The notes: a model not told the origin generated them from the letters alone. Counted from the stretch's first letter, positions 50,567 to 63,131 are shown. The stretch: 64,000 nt of DNA from Acephala macrosclerotiorum (GCA_014904845.1 MU119391.1:45077-109076); one strand, 5' to 3'. Program-made: numbers and translations.

Positions 50567-51205
50567 GCGGAAGACCTGCCAAAGATAACGAGGCCGTAGC
50601 GCTGACAACCTCAGGAGGATAGCTCCACAGATGCGTCAGCAACATACCAAAATGAGCTCGGATATGATCATTGAAGCCCAATACCAAGGCATTCTCAGCT
50701 TCGTGGGAGCACGTTGTCAACGCGAACGGCTCAGTCGTCGCTTGATCACAGCATCACGAAGTCATCTGTCACCATGCGGATGGATTATATTTCATCGGCG
50801 ATATCAAACGACTTAAATCCGCCAAGTCCATCGGGGATCCAAGGAATAGGAGTTCTCCAGCCGTTGGGACTTTATATCCAAGTCATGGACTTTGGGCGTT
50901 CTTCTACCGGTGTGCGGCGAAAAGACCATCCGCATCACCTTTAAATTGTCCCGAGCACGATTATGAATCAATCTGCTTTTGATCTAGAAAAGAGATACCG
51001 TCTCACAACTGGCCTGCTGAGGAGCCACTTCTCCGATGAGATTGGAGGCTCAAGAAGATTGTCAGCACTACGAGCATTTTTCGTTCTTGGTAGTGAGTTA
51101 CTCTCTCCCCGAGGAACACAATCTGATGTCTCGATAGCCTCAACGCCTGGCAGTTTGGACCTTCTGAAATGTCCGAAATCATACTCCGATCCCTGGTATC
51201 TCTTC
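50567..51205. other. GC-normal island between the AT block and the hAT element
   Basis: Ordinary composition. Frames of 61-89 codons exist on the + strand (for example 50963-51232, MNQSAFDLEKRY...), possibly the remains of a gene split by the hAT element, but I recognise no family and cannot join it to the sequence right of the element. Confidence 0.4.
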
Positions 51206-51213
51206 GTTATTGC
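51206..51213 (+). repeat. Left 8-bp target duplication of the 3.4-kb hAT element
   Basis: GTTATTGC, versus GTTATTAC at 54625-54632; the single difference is a G/A transition. Confidence 0.75.
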
Positions 51214-54200
51214 TAGCGTAAGAAATGATTAGATTAGATTAGATTATAGGGATCTAATCATAATCTAATCATGAAAATATACTTATAATTATATTCTAAT
51301 CTAATCAAATTAAAGTAATCATGATTATAATTAATTACTATAATTAGCACGTAACTAAACTCAATTATCGTTCGAAGTAATTAATAAGACTCTAAAATAA
51401 GATTTGATCAATTATATGCTTTACTATTAAATCGAAAATAGTATCGCGCGCACTACAAGGGAGATACCGACTTTCGATATAGTTTTTTTTCTCGAGTTTT
51501 CGAATTTTTATTATTTTATTATAAATTTAATAAAATAATTAAAAATATAAAATTTTTAATTTATAATAATTTAAAATAAAATATTAATTTTAAATCAATA
51601 GAAAATAAAAATACTTTTTAGAATTAATAAAATATTTATATATTAAAATAAATATTTTCGATTTTATTTTATATTATAAATATTTTTTATTTTATTCGAA
51701 ATATTTATTACAATCTCGAGAAAAAATAATTTTATTTAAAATCGAATTAATTTTAATATTAAATCTCTTAAAAAATAATTTTTTTTATTTAAATATAAAT
51801 TATTCGAAAAAACTTTTAATTTTATTAAAAAAAAACTCTAATAATTCAAATAATATACGAATTTGTACTATTATATGTTTTTATAAGAATTATAAATAAA
51901 TAATTCTATTTATAAATATTTTTAAAAAATTAATATTATTTTTAATAAAAAATATATTAATTAATAAATTTATTATTCTATAAATAATTATATTACTTAT
52001 TATTGATAAAATTATAAACTCGTTTATATATTAAAAATTTTAATTAATAATTTTAATAATAAGTAATTTAATTATAATTTTTTATAATATTATTAATATA
52101 TTAATATTTTATTAAATAATTTTTTCGAAATTATAATTTCTCAATTTTAAACGAGTATTATAAATCGTTTTACTATATAAAAAATTAATAAAAATTTAAA
52201 TACTTTTAAAAAAATATTTAAAATTAAACATTTTAATAAATTATTAATAAATTTTATTATTTTAAATAATTTATTTTTTAATTTCGTAATTTCGAATTTT
52301 TTTAAAAATTTAATTATTTATTATAACGAGTAAATAAATTTTTTTTATTTTTAATTATTTAATATTAAATTATATTATAATAAAATATTAAAAATTAATT
52401 AAATTCTTTATTTTTAAATAAAAAAAAATAATTATAAAAAAAATCGAAAAACAAAAAAAAACTAATAATAGTTTTTTTTTAATTTTAAACGTTTAAACAA
52501 TTATTAATTAAAATATATATTTTAAAATTATAATATAAATTAATAATTTAAATTTTAATATTTTATTTTATAATTATTAATTATTTAAATAATTATTTTA
52601 TAAATAAAAACTTCGAATTAAAATTTTATTTATTAATAATCAAAAATTTAAAAAATAAATATATTGATATTTATATATTTAATATTTTAATTAAAACTTT
52701 AAAATATTTTAATATCGAATATTATATTTAAAAATAAATTATATTATTTTTAATTTAATTAATAATTTTAATTTAATTTTAATAGTATTATAAGAAATAA
52801 TATTAATTTAAACGATAAATTAATTAATATATTTTGTTTATATTATAATTATAAAAATATAAAATTTGATAGTGATATTTATTATACGATTTATATATTA
52901 AATTTTATTATTTAAAATATTTTAAAAACTATTATTAAAATTTTATTAATAATTTTTATTAAATTTTTTTATTTAAAAAAAAGTTCGAAAAACTATTATT
53001 AATTTGAAATATTCTCAAAAAAATATAAAAATTTTATTGTTTTAAATCGATACTTAAAAAATAGAAAACTTTAAATTTTTATAATTAAATAATTATTTTA
53101 ATTTTAATTTTAAATATTTTTAAAAAAAATATTAATTAATTTTAAATTAAAAAACTCGATAATTTTCGATAATTAAAATATTAAAAAACTTTTTGTATTT
53201 TATAAAAGCAATTAATACAATTATTAATTTATTCGATAATAAAATTTTTAAAAATAATAAATTAATATTATTCGAAATTAAAATCGAATATTTTAAAAAA
53301 GTTTTTAAAATTTTTGAAATATTTATTAAAATTACGATTAAATTATAAGTCGAAAAATACTTTATAATTTATTATTTAATTTCTATAGTTTATAATATTT
53401 ATAATAAATTTAATAAAATTAAAAAAAAATTAAATATAAATAATTTTCTTTTTTAAATATATTATTTCGTTTAATTTCGTTTAATTTTCTTTGATATTTT
53501 TATTTTAAAAAATTACGAATTCTTTATTTATTAATAAATTTATTAATTTTTTTAATAAAATAAAATATTTACGAATATTATTAATAAAAGAATAATTAAA
53601 TTAAAAAAATATATTCTAAATAAAAAAAATATTTAAAAGTCAAATAAATTTATATATTTGATTTTAATATTTAATTTTGTATTCGTAAAATAAAATTACA
53701 ATTAATTGGCTTTTTTAAAAATTAAAAAACGAATATTTATAATAAATTTTATTCGAATTATTAATCGTAAATTATTTTATTTATTAATTAATTTATAAAA
53801 AAGTTTTATTTATTTATAATATAATTATAAACGAGATTATTTTAATTAATTATTTTTTATTTAAAAAATTTAAAATTTAAATAAAAATAAAAAAAATAAA
53901 AATTTAAATATTTATTTAAATTATAATTTAAAAGATAATATTAATAAGTTTAATATTTATTTAAAAAAAAAAAATACAATTCGAACGATAAATTAAATTT
54001 TATTATTATTTTTTATATTATTATTATTATTATTATATTTTTTTATAAAATTCAAATTAATATACAAATAAATGAAACTTTTTATTTTTTGATTAAATAA
54101 TAAAAATAAATATTTTATATTATTTTAAATTACTTGAAAATATTTTTAAATTTCGATAATTTCAATTTTTTTCGAGAGATTTTTTTTATAAGAAGCTTTA

Positions 54201-54624
54201 ATTATTAATAAAACTAGAAATAAGCTTTTTAAAGAAACTTTTGAAAAGATAATTTGTTTAAAAAGTTGAAAGTTTTTTAAAAAAGAAAATAAAGAAATTA
54301 AAAAAAAAATTAAAAAAAAAAAAAAAAAAAAAAATTTTTATATTAAAATAAAATTTTTTTTATTAATTTTTTTTATTAAAATATAGATTTATATATAGTA
54401 AAACTTATATTAAAAGATAAAGTCTTATAAATCTTTAAAAAGATTTGAAATATAATAATTTTGTATAGAGTCACGTGAATAATTATAATTATAATTGATT
54501 ATAATTGATTATAATTATAATTATAAATATAATTTTTGGGATTTTGAATAATTATAATCTAATCTAATCAAATCAAAGTAATCAATTATATAATTAATTA
54601 CTATAATTTTTTTTTATTACGCTA
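51214..54624 (+). mobile_element. 3.4-kb hAT-superfamily transposon, RIP-degraded
   Basis: Terminal inverted repeats are TAGCGTAAGAAA (left) and TTTATTACGCTA (right), matching 11/12, flanked by an 8-bp target duplication. Size, TAGNG-type ends and TSD length all fit hAT. Subterminal arrays of GATTA/TAATC lie at both ends, and a direct repeat of about 60 bp (CTAATCTAATCAAAT.AAAG, then ATAATTAATTACTATAATT) occurs at 51284-51350 and 54550-54612. The interior (51480-54460) is AT-saturated. A + strand relic near 53545-53640, NIYEYY**KNN*IKKIYSK, has the spacing of the K-W-x(2-3)-F-x(2)-W...W-I region of hAT transposases; this is weak. Strand is given from that relic. No intact transposase. Confidence 0.78.
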
Positions 54625-54632
54625 GTTATTAC
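54625..54632 (+). repeat. Right 8-bp target duplication of the 3.4-kb hAT element
   Basis: GTTATTAC, directly after the right terminus TTACGCTA. Confidence 0.75.
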
Positions 54633-55129
54633 TTGGTTTGTGTTGGACCGAGCTGATAAGGAGGATCTGGACATGGCGGATTTATCGGGCCTCGCGACCT
54701 CATGAGGCCCAACGCCATGGAGAAATATAAGATGTGCACAAATGGCGTTGACTCTTTGCTATTGTACCTTCGCGAAGGGGTTTCCTGGAGAGTCAGAGCT
54801 TACAAATCAACGCCGATCCAGCGTGAATTGGGGCCAGCTGAGGACGAAGTTTAGACTACTTCATTCCAAACCCCTGTACAAGTTGTCGTAGCAGATGCAC
54901 GTCAACTGCTTTTTTGGGGGTCTCCACGATTTCAATATAGTCCCCGTTAGGACCCTCTTTGGGAGAGGCAAAGCTCCCGAGCAGGTCTAGACTTCCTCAC
55001 TTCGTGCCGTTTGAACGCGACTTGGACCCGGTGCGGCTCATTGGTTCGATATAATTTCTTCTGCGGCTACGTTCCTTGTTTGACCCGTATCAGCCTCGTC
55101 ACATATCTAGAAAAATCCCGAACCTCGAA
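54633..55129. other. Intergenic region upstream of the transporter relic
   Basis: Composition returns to normal immediately after the hAT element. I see no gene here; it would have held the promoter of the transporter relic. Confidence 0.45.
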
Positions 55130-57191
55130 ATGACTGCAAACGATGAAATTCAAGTAACGAGTGGAGAGAAAGAGGTGGGCATGACTTCAGCCGACTCAAA
55201 GATTGACGAAAAGAAGGACTTTTTCGGAGCACCAAATAAGGACGAGAATCCAGCATCGGAAGCGACATCAGTAACAGGAATCGACGACATCGATGCAGAG
55301 AATGGAGAGCAAGTCGATGTCACAGAAGAAGTTCCACCAAGAGACATCAGTGGGTGGAAATGGGCACTCGTCGTCTTCTCTATTCTGTCCTCGACCTTTC
55401 TCTTTGCCCTTGACAGCACTATTGTCGCAGATGTCCAGCCAACAATCGTCACCCATTTCAATGCTGTCAGCAAGCTTTCGTGGCTTTCGGTTGCTTTCTT
55501 GATCGGAGCAGCTGCAACAAATTTGGTTTGGGGCAAAGGTATTTGAACGCTGACCTGATGCTGTTCTTTACTGCTGGCTGGATAGTCTTTGGACAGTTCA
55601 ACGCGAAGTGGATGTATATTCTCTGCGTGATATTGTTCGAGGTTGGTTCGGCGATTTGCGGCGCTGCCCCAACGATCAACGCCTTGATTGTCGGAAGAGC
55701 CATCTGTGGTGTTGGTGGATCTGGCATGTACGTCGGAGTGATGACACTTTTGGCGGCGACAACAACCATGCATGAAAGGCCGATGTATGCTGGAGGAACT
55801 GGCTTGACTTGGGGTGAGTAAGTCGACTTTCTTCAGCCATATTTCCTCTTCTGATAATTTCGACGAGATCTGCTGGATGTAATGCCGAAAGCAGGCATTC
55901 GGCTCTCGAATAGCTCCCGAACGGTCTGAATGAAGTATACGGACTCGAGGATGTCTGGTACAGGTTTTGGAACAGGTAAGCAACCTATCGTTTCGAGTCG
56001 TTTCTACAATGATCTATCCCTGCTAGGGCTCTCTTTTAAGGAAGCTAGGACATTGAAAGGTATCTTGACCAGAAGTAATGTACTAACATTTCGCAGTCCT
56101 TGGACTCATCATTGGTGGAGCATTCACAGATTCTAAAGCTGGAGATTCGCATTTTACATTAACTTATTCATCGGTGCGGTTTGTGCACCGGTCTACCTCT
56201 TCATGCTCCCCAATAAAGATCCTCGTCCTGGAGTCTCCTTCATGGACCGCGCACGCGAGATGGACTATCTCGGAGGCCTCCTCATCATCGGTGCTTTCAT
56301 CTCGGGTGTGATGGCGATGTCGTTTGGAGGAGTGACCTACCCCTGGAATAGCGGAAAGATCATTGGCCTCTTCTGCTGCTCAGGAGTTCTCTTCATCCTC
56401 CTTGGTCTCCAACAAGTATACACCATCTACACAACCAAGACTTGACGTATCTTCCCCATCGAATTCTTCAAGTCCCCCACAATCATCATCCTCTTCGCCA
56501 TGGCAGCTGCTGGCGGCACTGCAGTCTTCATTCCAATTTACATGATCCCCATCTACTTCCAATTCACCCGCGCTGGTTCAGCTCCGAAGCCGGTGTCCGT
56601 CTTTTACCACTGATCTTCCTCATGATTTTCGCAGTCATCACCAACGGCGCTCTCTTGTCCGCATACGGGTTGTACATGCCATGGCATACGGTAGAAGGTA
56701 TTTTTGTCGTCATTGGGGGAGCTTTGATGTATACCGTCGACATGAACAGCAGCGTCTCTGCTATCTACGGTTATACCGTCTTCCTTGGTCTGGGAACAGG
56801 CTTCTACGCCCAAGCCTCCTTCTCCGTTGCTCAAGCTGTCGTCGAACCGGAACTCATTCCCTTAGCTGTCGGATTCATCACTTGTGCCCAAATCTCCGGT
56901 GTCACCATCGCGCTGGCCATCGCGAACTCCGTCTTCTTGAACAAGTCTCAAACCGCGATCGAAGGCATTTTGCCTAATGTTCCATTGTCAGAAATCCAAG
57001 CTGCGATTGCCGGTGCTGGGAGTGCGTTTGTTACAAGCTTGAGTGATGCATTGAAGTTGGAGGTTCTCGAGGCAATTGTGAGTGCGATGAGTAAGACTTA
57101 TATTTTAGTCATTACTGCTGGAGCGTTGACTACTGTGTTGAGTTTCGCGATGAGGAGGGAGAGATTGTTTATTGCTGCTGGTGCTGCTTAG
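55130..57191 (+). pseudogene. DHA2-type MFS drug/metabolite transporter, broken
   Basis: ATG 55130 (MTANDEIQVTSGEKEVGMTS) opens an acidic N terminus, then GWKWALVVFSILSSTFLFAL (TM1) and LDSTIVADVQPTIV, the motif of 14-TM DHA2 transporters. Exons are 55130-55538, 55586-55813, a 12-nt microexon 55964-55975 (giving TWGFGTVLG) and 56097 onward. Defects: a frameshift near 56138-56143, after AFTDSKAG and before FAFYINLFIGAVCAPVYLFM; a TGA stop at 56443-56445 where Arg is expected before RIFPIEFF; a frameshift near 56571 before SSEAGVRLLPLIF. The last part is long and clean, to RRERLFIAAGAA. It is typical of exporters next to secondary-metabolite genes, but no such cluster is present. It lies 0.5 kb from the hAT element. 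Confidence 0.82.
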
Positions 57192-59058
57192 AGTGTTGCT
57201 CTTGGAAATATGCAGCATTGCAAATGGAGGGGTAATAGATGTGGGATGGCGTTGATGGAAGATGGACAACGATATAAGTACCTAAAGTGTGGGAACTGGA
57301 ATGTGCTCTACTTAATAATACGCTGGAATCATATTCTGGCTCTATGACCTGACGTGGTGCCCGCGGGTATGGTACGACCTTCTCGACTATCTAGTGCTGA
57401 TATCTTGCAAGGAAAGCTTGAACAGCAATCACTGACAAATCTTGCGACCTCTACGGCACATCAAATGAGATTAATTCTGTCGGATCTGTATCAAAGGTTT
57501 GGATCGCTGAAACATATTCTGTCGACCACCAACCTGAATAAGGTTCTTCTCGTAGCGAGAACAGTTGCCACTATCACAGAGCATCACTCATCATTTACAA
57601 TCCGAACAGGCAGTCTAGGTGCATTGGAGTAAGCTTCTAGAAAAGACACATCACATAAGCATCTAGCTTCACATCACCTCAAGGCTTCATCTGCATCATT
57701 CTACAGCCGCCAATCTAACTCAAAATACCGACGTCCGACGTCTAAGACATCTCGCTTTACTTCTATCACAGCCTTACGACACACTCATCAGCATCCTGCT
57801 CTCACTCACCAGCCACCGCCATCACAAGCGGCCGCCCTCACTTCCCCACCAGGCATACGCCTTCACCATCAAGCCTCCTCACCTCCTCGCCTATCGCCCA
57901 CATCAGCTAACAAGACAAAGATGACAGCTAAAAACGAACCTGAAACTGTAAGCGACCCCTTTCGCTTGTCCGCTCAAATGAAAAAAAGGGGTGCGACGAG
58001 CAGTGTATATGAAGTAGACGAGTGAGGAAGAGGGATTGGATGGGATCGCGATAAGTTGGCGCTTAGGTGATGTGATGCGATAATGTGATTGTTACACAGA
58101 CGCGGATTGGTGTTGGGGAGGAGGCTGTGAGGTACAAGGCCCGAGGTGGTGAAGATTGACAGGAAAAGTGTACGAGATGACGACGATTGATGAGCATGAG
58201 CGGCACTTGAGCGGAAGTCTTGCTGATGGCGGAGGGATAAACGCGCGCTCAACTCATCACTGCGTCCGGGGCAGCCAGTGACCATCTATCTTGAATTTGC
58301 TTACCGTCTTCGTACCCCAAAGCGGCGAGCAGGACTAGTTAGTGGTAACTAAACTTGCGAAGGTGGGTGGGCGAAGAGCAACGTAAAGAATGACCGAAGG
58401 TCTTCAATCTAAAAGAATAGGATTAAATACAAACACGCACAAGACGTGCCATCCACTGAAGCTGTATATCTTCCCCTCATAAAAATCATCAAAATTGCAA
58501 ATCAAAAATATCCCCACCCCAATTCGGTGAATCGTGCCGTGCCCTGACTTCGTCGTACCGCAAACACCAAAACGCCTTGCTTCTGCCTAAAATAAATCAA
58601 TCAGTCATGAATCAAGAATGCCTCCTGACTCCAATCCCAAAGAAGCACGTTCGTTCGCATGAATATAAGCTTCGTAGGAGTTCCTTCTCCCGAACGCGTG
58701 CCGTAAGCCCGATGTCATGCTTCCGTCACGCACACCGATCACCCACTCGTACCCGACCTTATGCTTAGTACTCGGGATATGAGCGAATCAGTGGGGTACG
58801 CCCTATTTCCGATCCGTGTGGAACCCGCTTTCACTCTGTGTGTACGAAAATGGTCTCGAGTCTGTTGTGGAGGAGAATGGGGGTGGCCCGGCATCGCTCG
58901 GATATCTCGACGGGACTGGAAGTTCGTGGACTTGAGTTTCGGGATTGTAAGGTCTATTATAGAACATCGTTAGCAACTTGGACAATGAGAGCAATTGAGG
59001 TAATTAGTGCCATCCCAACCGAGGGGCAACCAAGACCCTTGGTCCCGGGCATTAAATC
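57192..59058. other. Gene-poor region with one possible short first exon
   Basis: Nothing is firmly coding. A strongly C/T/A-rich leader from about 57660 leads to ATG 57921 in good context, encoding MTAKNEPET and ending at a GTAAGC donor (57948). I cannot find a convincing continuation; the acceptor AG before GACTAG near 58333 would end the frame at once. It may be the first exon of a very small gene or a noncoding transcript. Confidence 0.3.
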
Positions 59059-60410
59059 CTATTCAGTGGAGACAGGAAGATCAACGAACCTTAATCCTAA
59101 CCCCGCCTGTGCAATCGCATTTCCCATCTCGTGCGTTTGGCTGTCATGATATGTCGGACTTGGGTATCCAGGAGAACCAGGACTCATCATCCCTAATCCA
59201 GGGCTTCCTTGGCCTTGCTGGAAATGCATAGGCTGCATTCCCATCATCGCGCTCCTCTCATCAAGTGGGGGACTCTGACTCCTATAACTTTCCGTTTCTG
59301 TTCCAGGAACACCATATGCGCCGCCACTGAACCGTGTTTCCGTCATAGGCGTCTTCTGCATGTTGGGATATTGGGCTAGACCTGCGGAGGTAGGTTGGTA
59401 GGAATTGTGGTTCGAGGGCGCGATGGTGGATTGGCGGAGGATTTCGTTAACGGTTTTATGTCGTCCGCACATGTATATCAAGGCTGCTGCTAGGACAGCT
59501 ACTGCGAATCCACCGATCGCGATTCCTGCAATTGGTCCTGCGCCGAGGGAGGTATGTGAGGATGTTGCTGCAGGTGTTGTGCTCGTCGATGCGGGAGGGG
59601 CAGTGGGAGTCGAGGACGCGCCCGTGGCCGTGGTCGTTCTCGAAAATGCGGACTCTTTGGGGAAGTATTCTAATGGACTAAATTCTAATGTGGCATTCTG
59701 TGTGTAGTTGAATTGTTGCGCGAATGTTTCTGTAGAATTCTGCATCCTCAATTAGCGGGGTTGGGAACCATCTCGAGGCATGGACATACCGGGTTGATCA
59801 CGCCGATCATTCCCTGAAAACATGCTCCTGGCGCCGAACAGTAATAGAATATCGGTTCCGTGTCATTGACTCGTACTTGAAAGATTGGAGGCTGCAAGGG
59901 ACCTTGTCAGTCCATTGACAAAGGTCGGCGGGGGATATTCCTCACATTGTTAAGAACAAGAGCGACTGGTTCGAAACCGCTCCAGAACCCGACTAAACCT
60001 GCTCCCGTGTCTTCGTATGGAATACATGGCTCAGGTCCAAATGCTGCTCGGGCGACGGAATGATTTTGAGGGTAGAATCGATATTCTGGAATTTCGTCAG
60101 CTTTCGCTCGTCTACATCACGACCCATCAAGTTCCCATACCAATTATATCACCAACGCTAGCGAACAGCTCCCTCGGACTGAAATTCAGGCCATCCTGAA
60201 CGAGAGATCGGTCAGTACTCGGTGTTGTGGACAAAGGAATCCGCGCAAGAGAGAACTTACTGCGCCAACTGAGACTGTATACGTCGCTGTCGGAGTTGGA
60301 GATGTCGAGGTTGAATTCGAAGAAGTTGTCGCAGTGGCAGTTGCGCTGCTCTGCGCGAGTGCAGTATTAAGTAGTGCTACCAATACCAAAGCTACGATAT
60401 TGAGCAACAT
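59059..60410 (-). CDS. Cupredoxin-domain extracellular membrane protein
   Basis: Five exons, 60410-60261, 60195-60141, 60085-59946, 59891-59790 and 59739-59059, with introns of 65, 55, 54 and 50 nt, give 375 aa. A signal peptide (MLLNIVALVLVALLNTALA) is followed by a Ser/Thr linker, then a cupredoxin fold (residues about 45-150): DGLNFSPRELFASVGDIIEY, YPQNHSVARAAFGPEPCIPY, and YYCSAPGACFQGMIGVINP. His of NHSV, Cys of YYCS and Met of GMIG fit copper-ligand positions; the usual second His, often in PGHC, is Ala here, so type-1 copper binding is doubtful. A Ser/Thr/Pro stalk and one membrane helix (residues about 218-240, AGPIAGIAIGGFAVAVLAAA) lead to a disordered tail rich in Pro, Gly and Met. 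The family is common in filamentous fungi; function is unsettled. Confidence 0.85.
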
Positions 60411-61302
60411 CGTGAAGATTTTGCAATATCGTGAAGCCTAAAATTACGTTTTGTGGTGTAGGAGACAACGTTTGTCATGGTTGATGAACAAAGAGACTCG
60501 ATGAAAGAATGTCGAGTTATTTGCTTGCATGCGGAGTGGGCCTAGACAAAATGGGTGTGCTGGAGGGAGGAAGCGCCTCGACAGAGCTGTTCAGGTTTCG
60601 CCAGACTTTTCCATAAGCGCACGGCACAGGTGAGGGCCCGCGATTGGGAAATCTACGGCGATCTGGAAGAAACGTTACTGCATCACTTTGTGGCGTGAAG
60701 GCTGAGCTGGAGGATGGATTAGCAACAAATGAGAGATATTGTGGCTTGAGGGGTTTCAGGAGTAAGCTCAGCTGATTTGGGACTGGGATGCTGCGGATCG
60801 TGAAGGCGTCGTGACAGGCTTTGAATCGAAAGGCTTGAAGGATTTTTGGCTGCCCATTGAAAAGCACCTAAGTCGGACAGGCCATATCAAACCACTCGTG
60901 TATGTGGGCGAAATACTGCAGAGGGCCAATAACGCTGGAAAAAGACCGTATCTGATAATACCTGCCTATATGATTTTAGCCTCGTAAAACTCCCAGTATC
61001 ACCGAAACCTGCATAGATAGAGCATGGGGACACCGTGGTTTCCGCGTCCCTAGCGAGTCCAGTCATTGAGCGTGGTAATTGGGGAGCTGACAGCCTTATG
61101 GATGTCCTGCAGCATCCTGGAAACTCGCAACCACCGCCAAGCGAATGAACATGCGCGAGGATGAAAATAAATCGGGTCGTCCGTCTAAAAGGCTAGGGCT
61201 GGAATAACGCTAAAGCGTGTCAACGACTTTGGGCATGTGGGATGACTGGAGAGTTCGACGAGAATGAAATCTGATTTTGGGTATAAAGCGACCTATAGAC
61301 AG
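60411..61302. other. Intergenic region
   Basis: About 0.9 kb between the start of the cupredoxin gene and the end of ALG6. A 116-codon minus-strand frame at 60517-60867 shows no family features and is not called. Confidence 0.5.
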
Positions 61303-63131
61303 TTATTGAGACTTTGCTTTCTTCCTTTCCGACTTCGAAAAGTTCACAATCCCACTCTCCACGACCAGATTCCACAAGCACCACAAATAGCAGATGCCAA
61401 ATCCTACAGCTCCTATTCCAACATTGATAACCACCCACAGGTCTGGTTTTCCTTGGGGTGGATCTAAAAAGGCTTCTCCGAAATGCCAGCCGACCATCAT
61501 GGCATAAAATATCGTGTGAAGAGATGTCGTCGCGAATCCAGACCGAGTAGCATGTCCATCTTGCTTGTAGATAGCGAATGAGGTCGGAGGAAGACCTAGC
61601 AGATATGCCCATAGCAGAGACATAACATAGTATGGTATTCGTAGGTCGACTCGATGCAGTAGCGGAAACATGGTCCAGACTCCGAGTAGGTTTGCGAATC
61701 CGATCCAGGCACGAACGCTCTTGCTCAATCCATGATTGCTTGCTAGCAAGACCGTCATAGGCATCAGCGGTAATAGTACACTCTTCTCATGGACTTGGAA
61801 GCTGAAGAGAAAGAAACCCCATGCCGTCGTCGATAGTGCCAAGGGCATGAGTTCCTTTCGAGGCTTCAAGAATATAACGAGACAAGCGGGCGAAATAGCA
61901 ACGAGTGTTGCCAAAAAGGACACCTTTTGAAGCAGCTCGGAGGGGTATTGTCGGAGCTTTATGACGACATTCAGAGCACACCAGAAATTCGCAACCTTAT
62001 CCTCGAATAGGCCTCTCGCGAAAGGAAAGATACGATGGATCATCTGTGCCAGTTGTTGTATCATCGGAAAGTACCAAGCTTGATAGTTGACCAGATACGA
62101 ATACTCCATAAAGATTGGCAGAGGTGCATGGCGTCCAAATGTCTCGGGTCGTGCCTCAACTCCTCGATAGGCGTCGTACAATGCACCCAGCAAAAGAGGT
62201 AACAGAAGGACAGCGAACGATGCCAGTGTGACCACAGCAATCCCCAGAAATCTTGGCAGATTGATCCTAGGAAATATGCAGACTCCTAGGAGATATGCGA
62301 ACACTGCTGGCGCATAATATAGTGCCATCTGCTTGAACCCCAATGCCAAGACGAAGAAGACGCAGCTCCACATGTATCGCCCTGCCAAAACACTCGACAT
62401 GCTAGCCAACACCAACCCAAGCATCACCGTATTGTATTGAAAGTGTACATGATCGATCAGGATCGTGCCGGGCTGCATGAGAATCGCTGTGAGCGCAATC
62501 GAGGCATTCCAGGAATTGATTCCCTGAAGCCTGGAGAGCCGCCGCACAAAGATGACCGCTGCAGGTACGTAGATGAGATATTCGGAAATAATGACGGTGG
62601 CCCGCATAAAAACCTTCAAGGTAGGGTCATCGAGTCCTCGCGATGTGTGTAGAGCGAACCATGATGGATCAACCAGTTCTCCAACCTTTCCAAGAAGCCA
62701 GCTATGGTACGCGGTCAAAGGAGGGTAGTCGAGTCCCCACCATTCGAGGTCGTGGAAGTACCATTGTGATACGGGTAGTTGGGTCGTGAGCTCCATCCAA
62801 TGTCTCTGGGCTTCGTAGTCGCCATGCATTGGAGGATTTTGGAAGCCTGGACACAGATTAGAGCAGAGTATTGAAATCGAGTGGCAGACGCACCTGAATA
62901 CCCCCAAAGGCCTGCCGCCCATCTAAAAAGGCCAACTGCCATCAATATCAATGGCAGAATCTCCCACTGCGATACTGAGCTCCGTGCTGGCCAGAGGAAA
63001 GCTGCCAGAGGATATGCTGGACGACTGGAGCTCTGTCGCCCTGATGCGAATGGTGCTGAAACCTCGCTGCCATTGCTCGACTTCTTGACCTTCCGCCGTG
63101 GCTTGTGAGGAGAAGGGGAAGATCCTGCCAT
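61303..63131 (-). CDS. alg6: Dolichyl-P-Glc:Man9GlcNAc2-PP-dolichol alpha-1,3-glucosyltransferase Alg6
   Basis: Two exons, 63131-62894 and 62846-61303, around a 47-nt intron, give 593 aa. A basic N-terminal tail (MAGSSPSPHKPRRKVKKSS) precedes TM1. The first lumenal loop carries FQNPPMHGDYEAQRHWMELT (residues 81-100), the ALG6/ALG8 signature with the conserved acidic residue, then WYFHDLEWWGLDYPPLTAYH. Multiple membrane helices follow to GIGAVGFGICYLWCLWNLVV and a Lys-rich end KSERKKAKSQ, a possible ER retention tail. It adds the first glucose to the lipid-linked oligosaccharide in the ER lumen (family knowledge; ALG6 preferred over ALG8 from the HGDYEAQRHW/LDYPPLTA form). The gene is complete and uninterrupted despite lying next to the telomere; the start codon is about 780 bp from the repeat array. 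Confidence 0.92.

Noticed and set aside
55150..55983. 277-codon minus-strand frame over the transporter
   Set aside because: Antisense of the MFS exons and introns; the plus strand has clear transporter motifs.
60517..60867. 116-codon minus-strand frame between the cupredoxin gene and ALG6
   Set aside because: No signal, domain or composition that supports coding, and it lies in the promoter of the cupredoxin gene.
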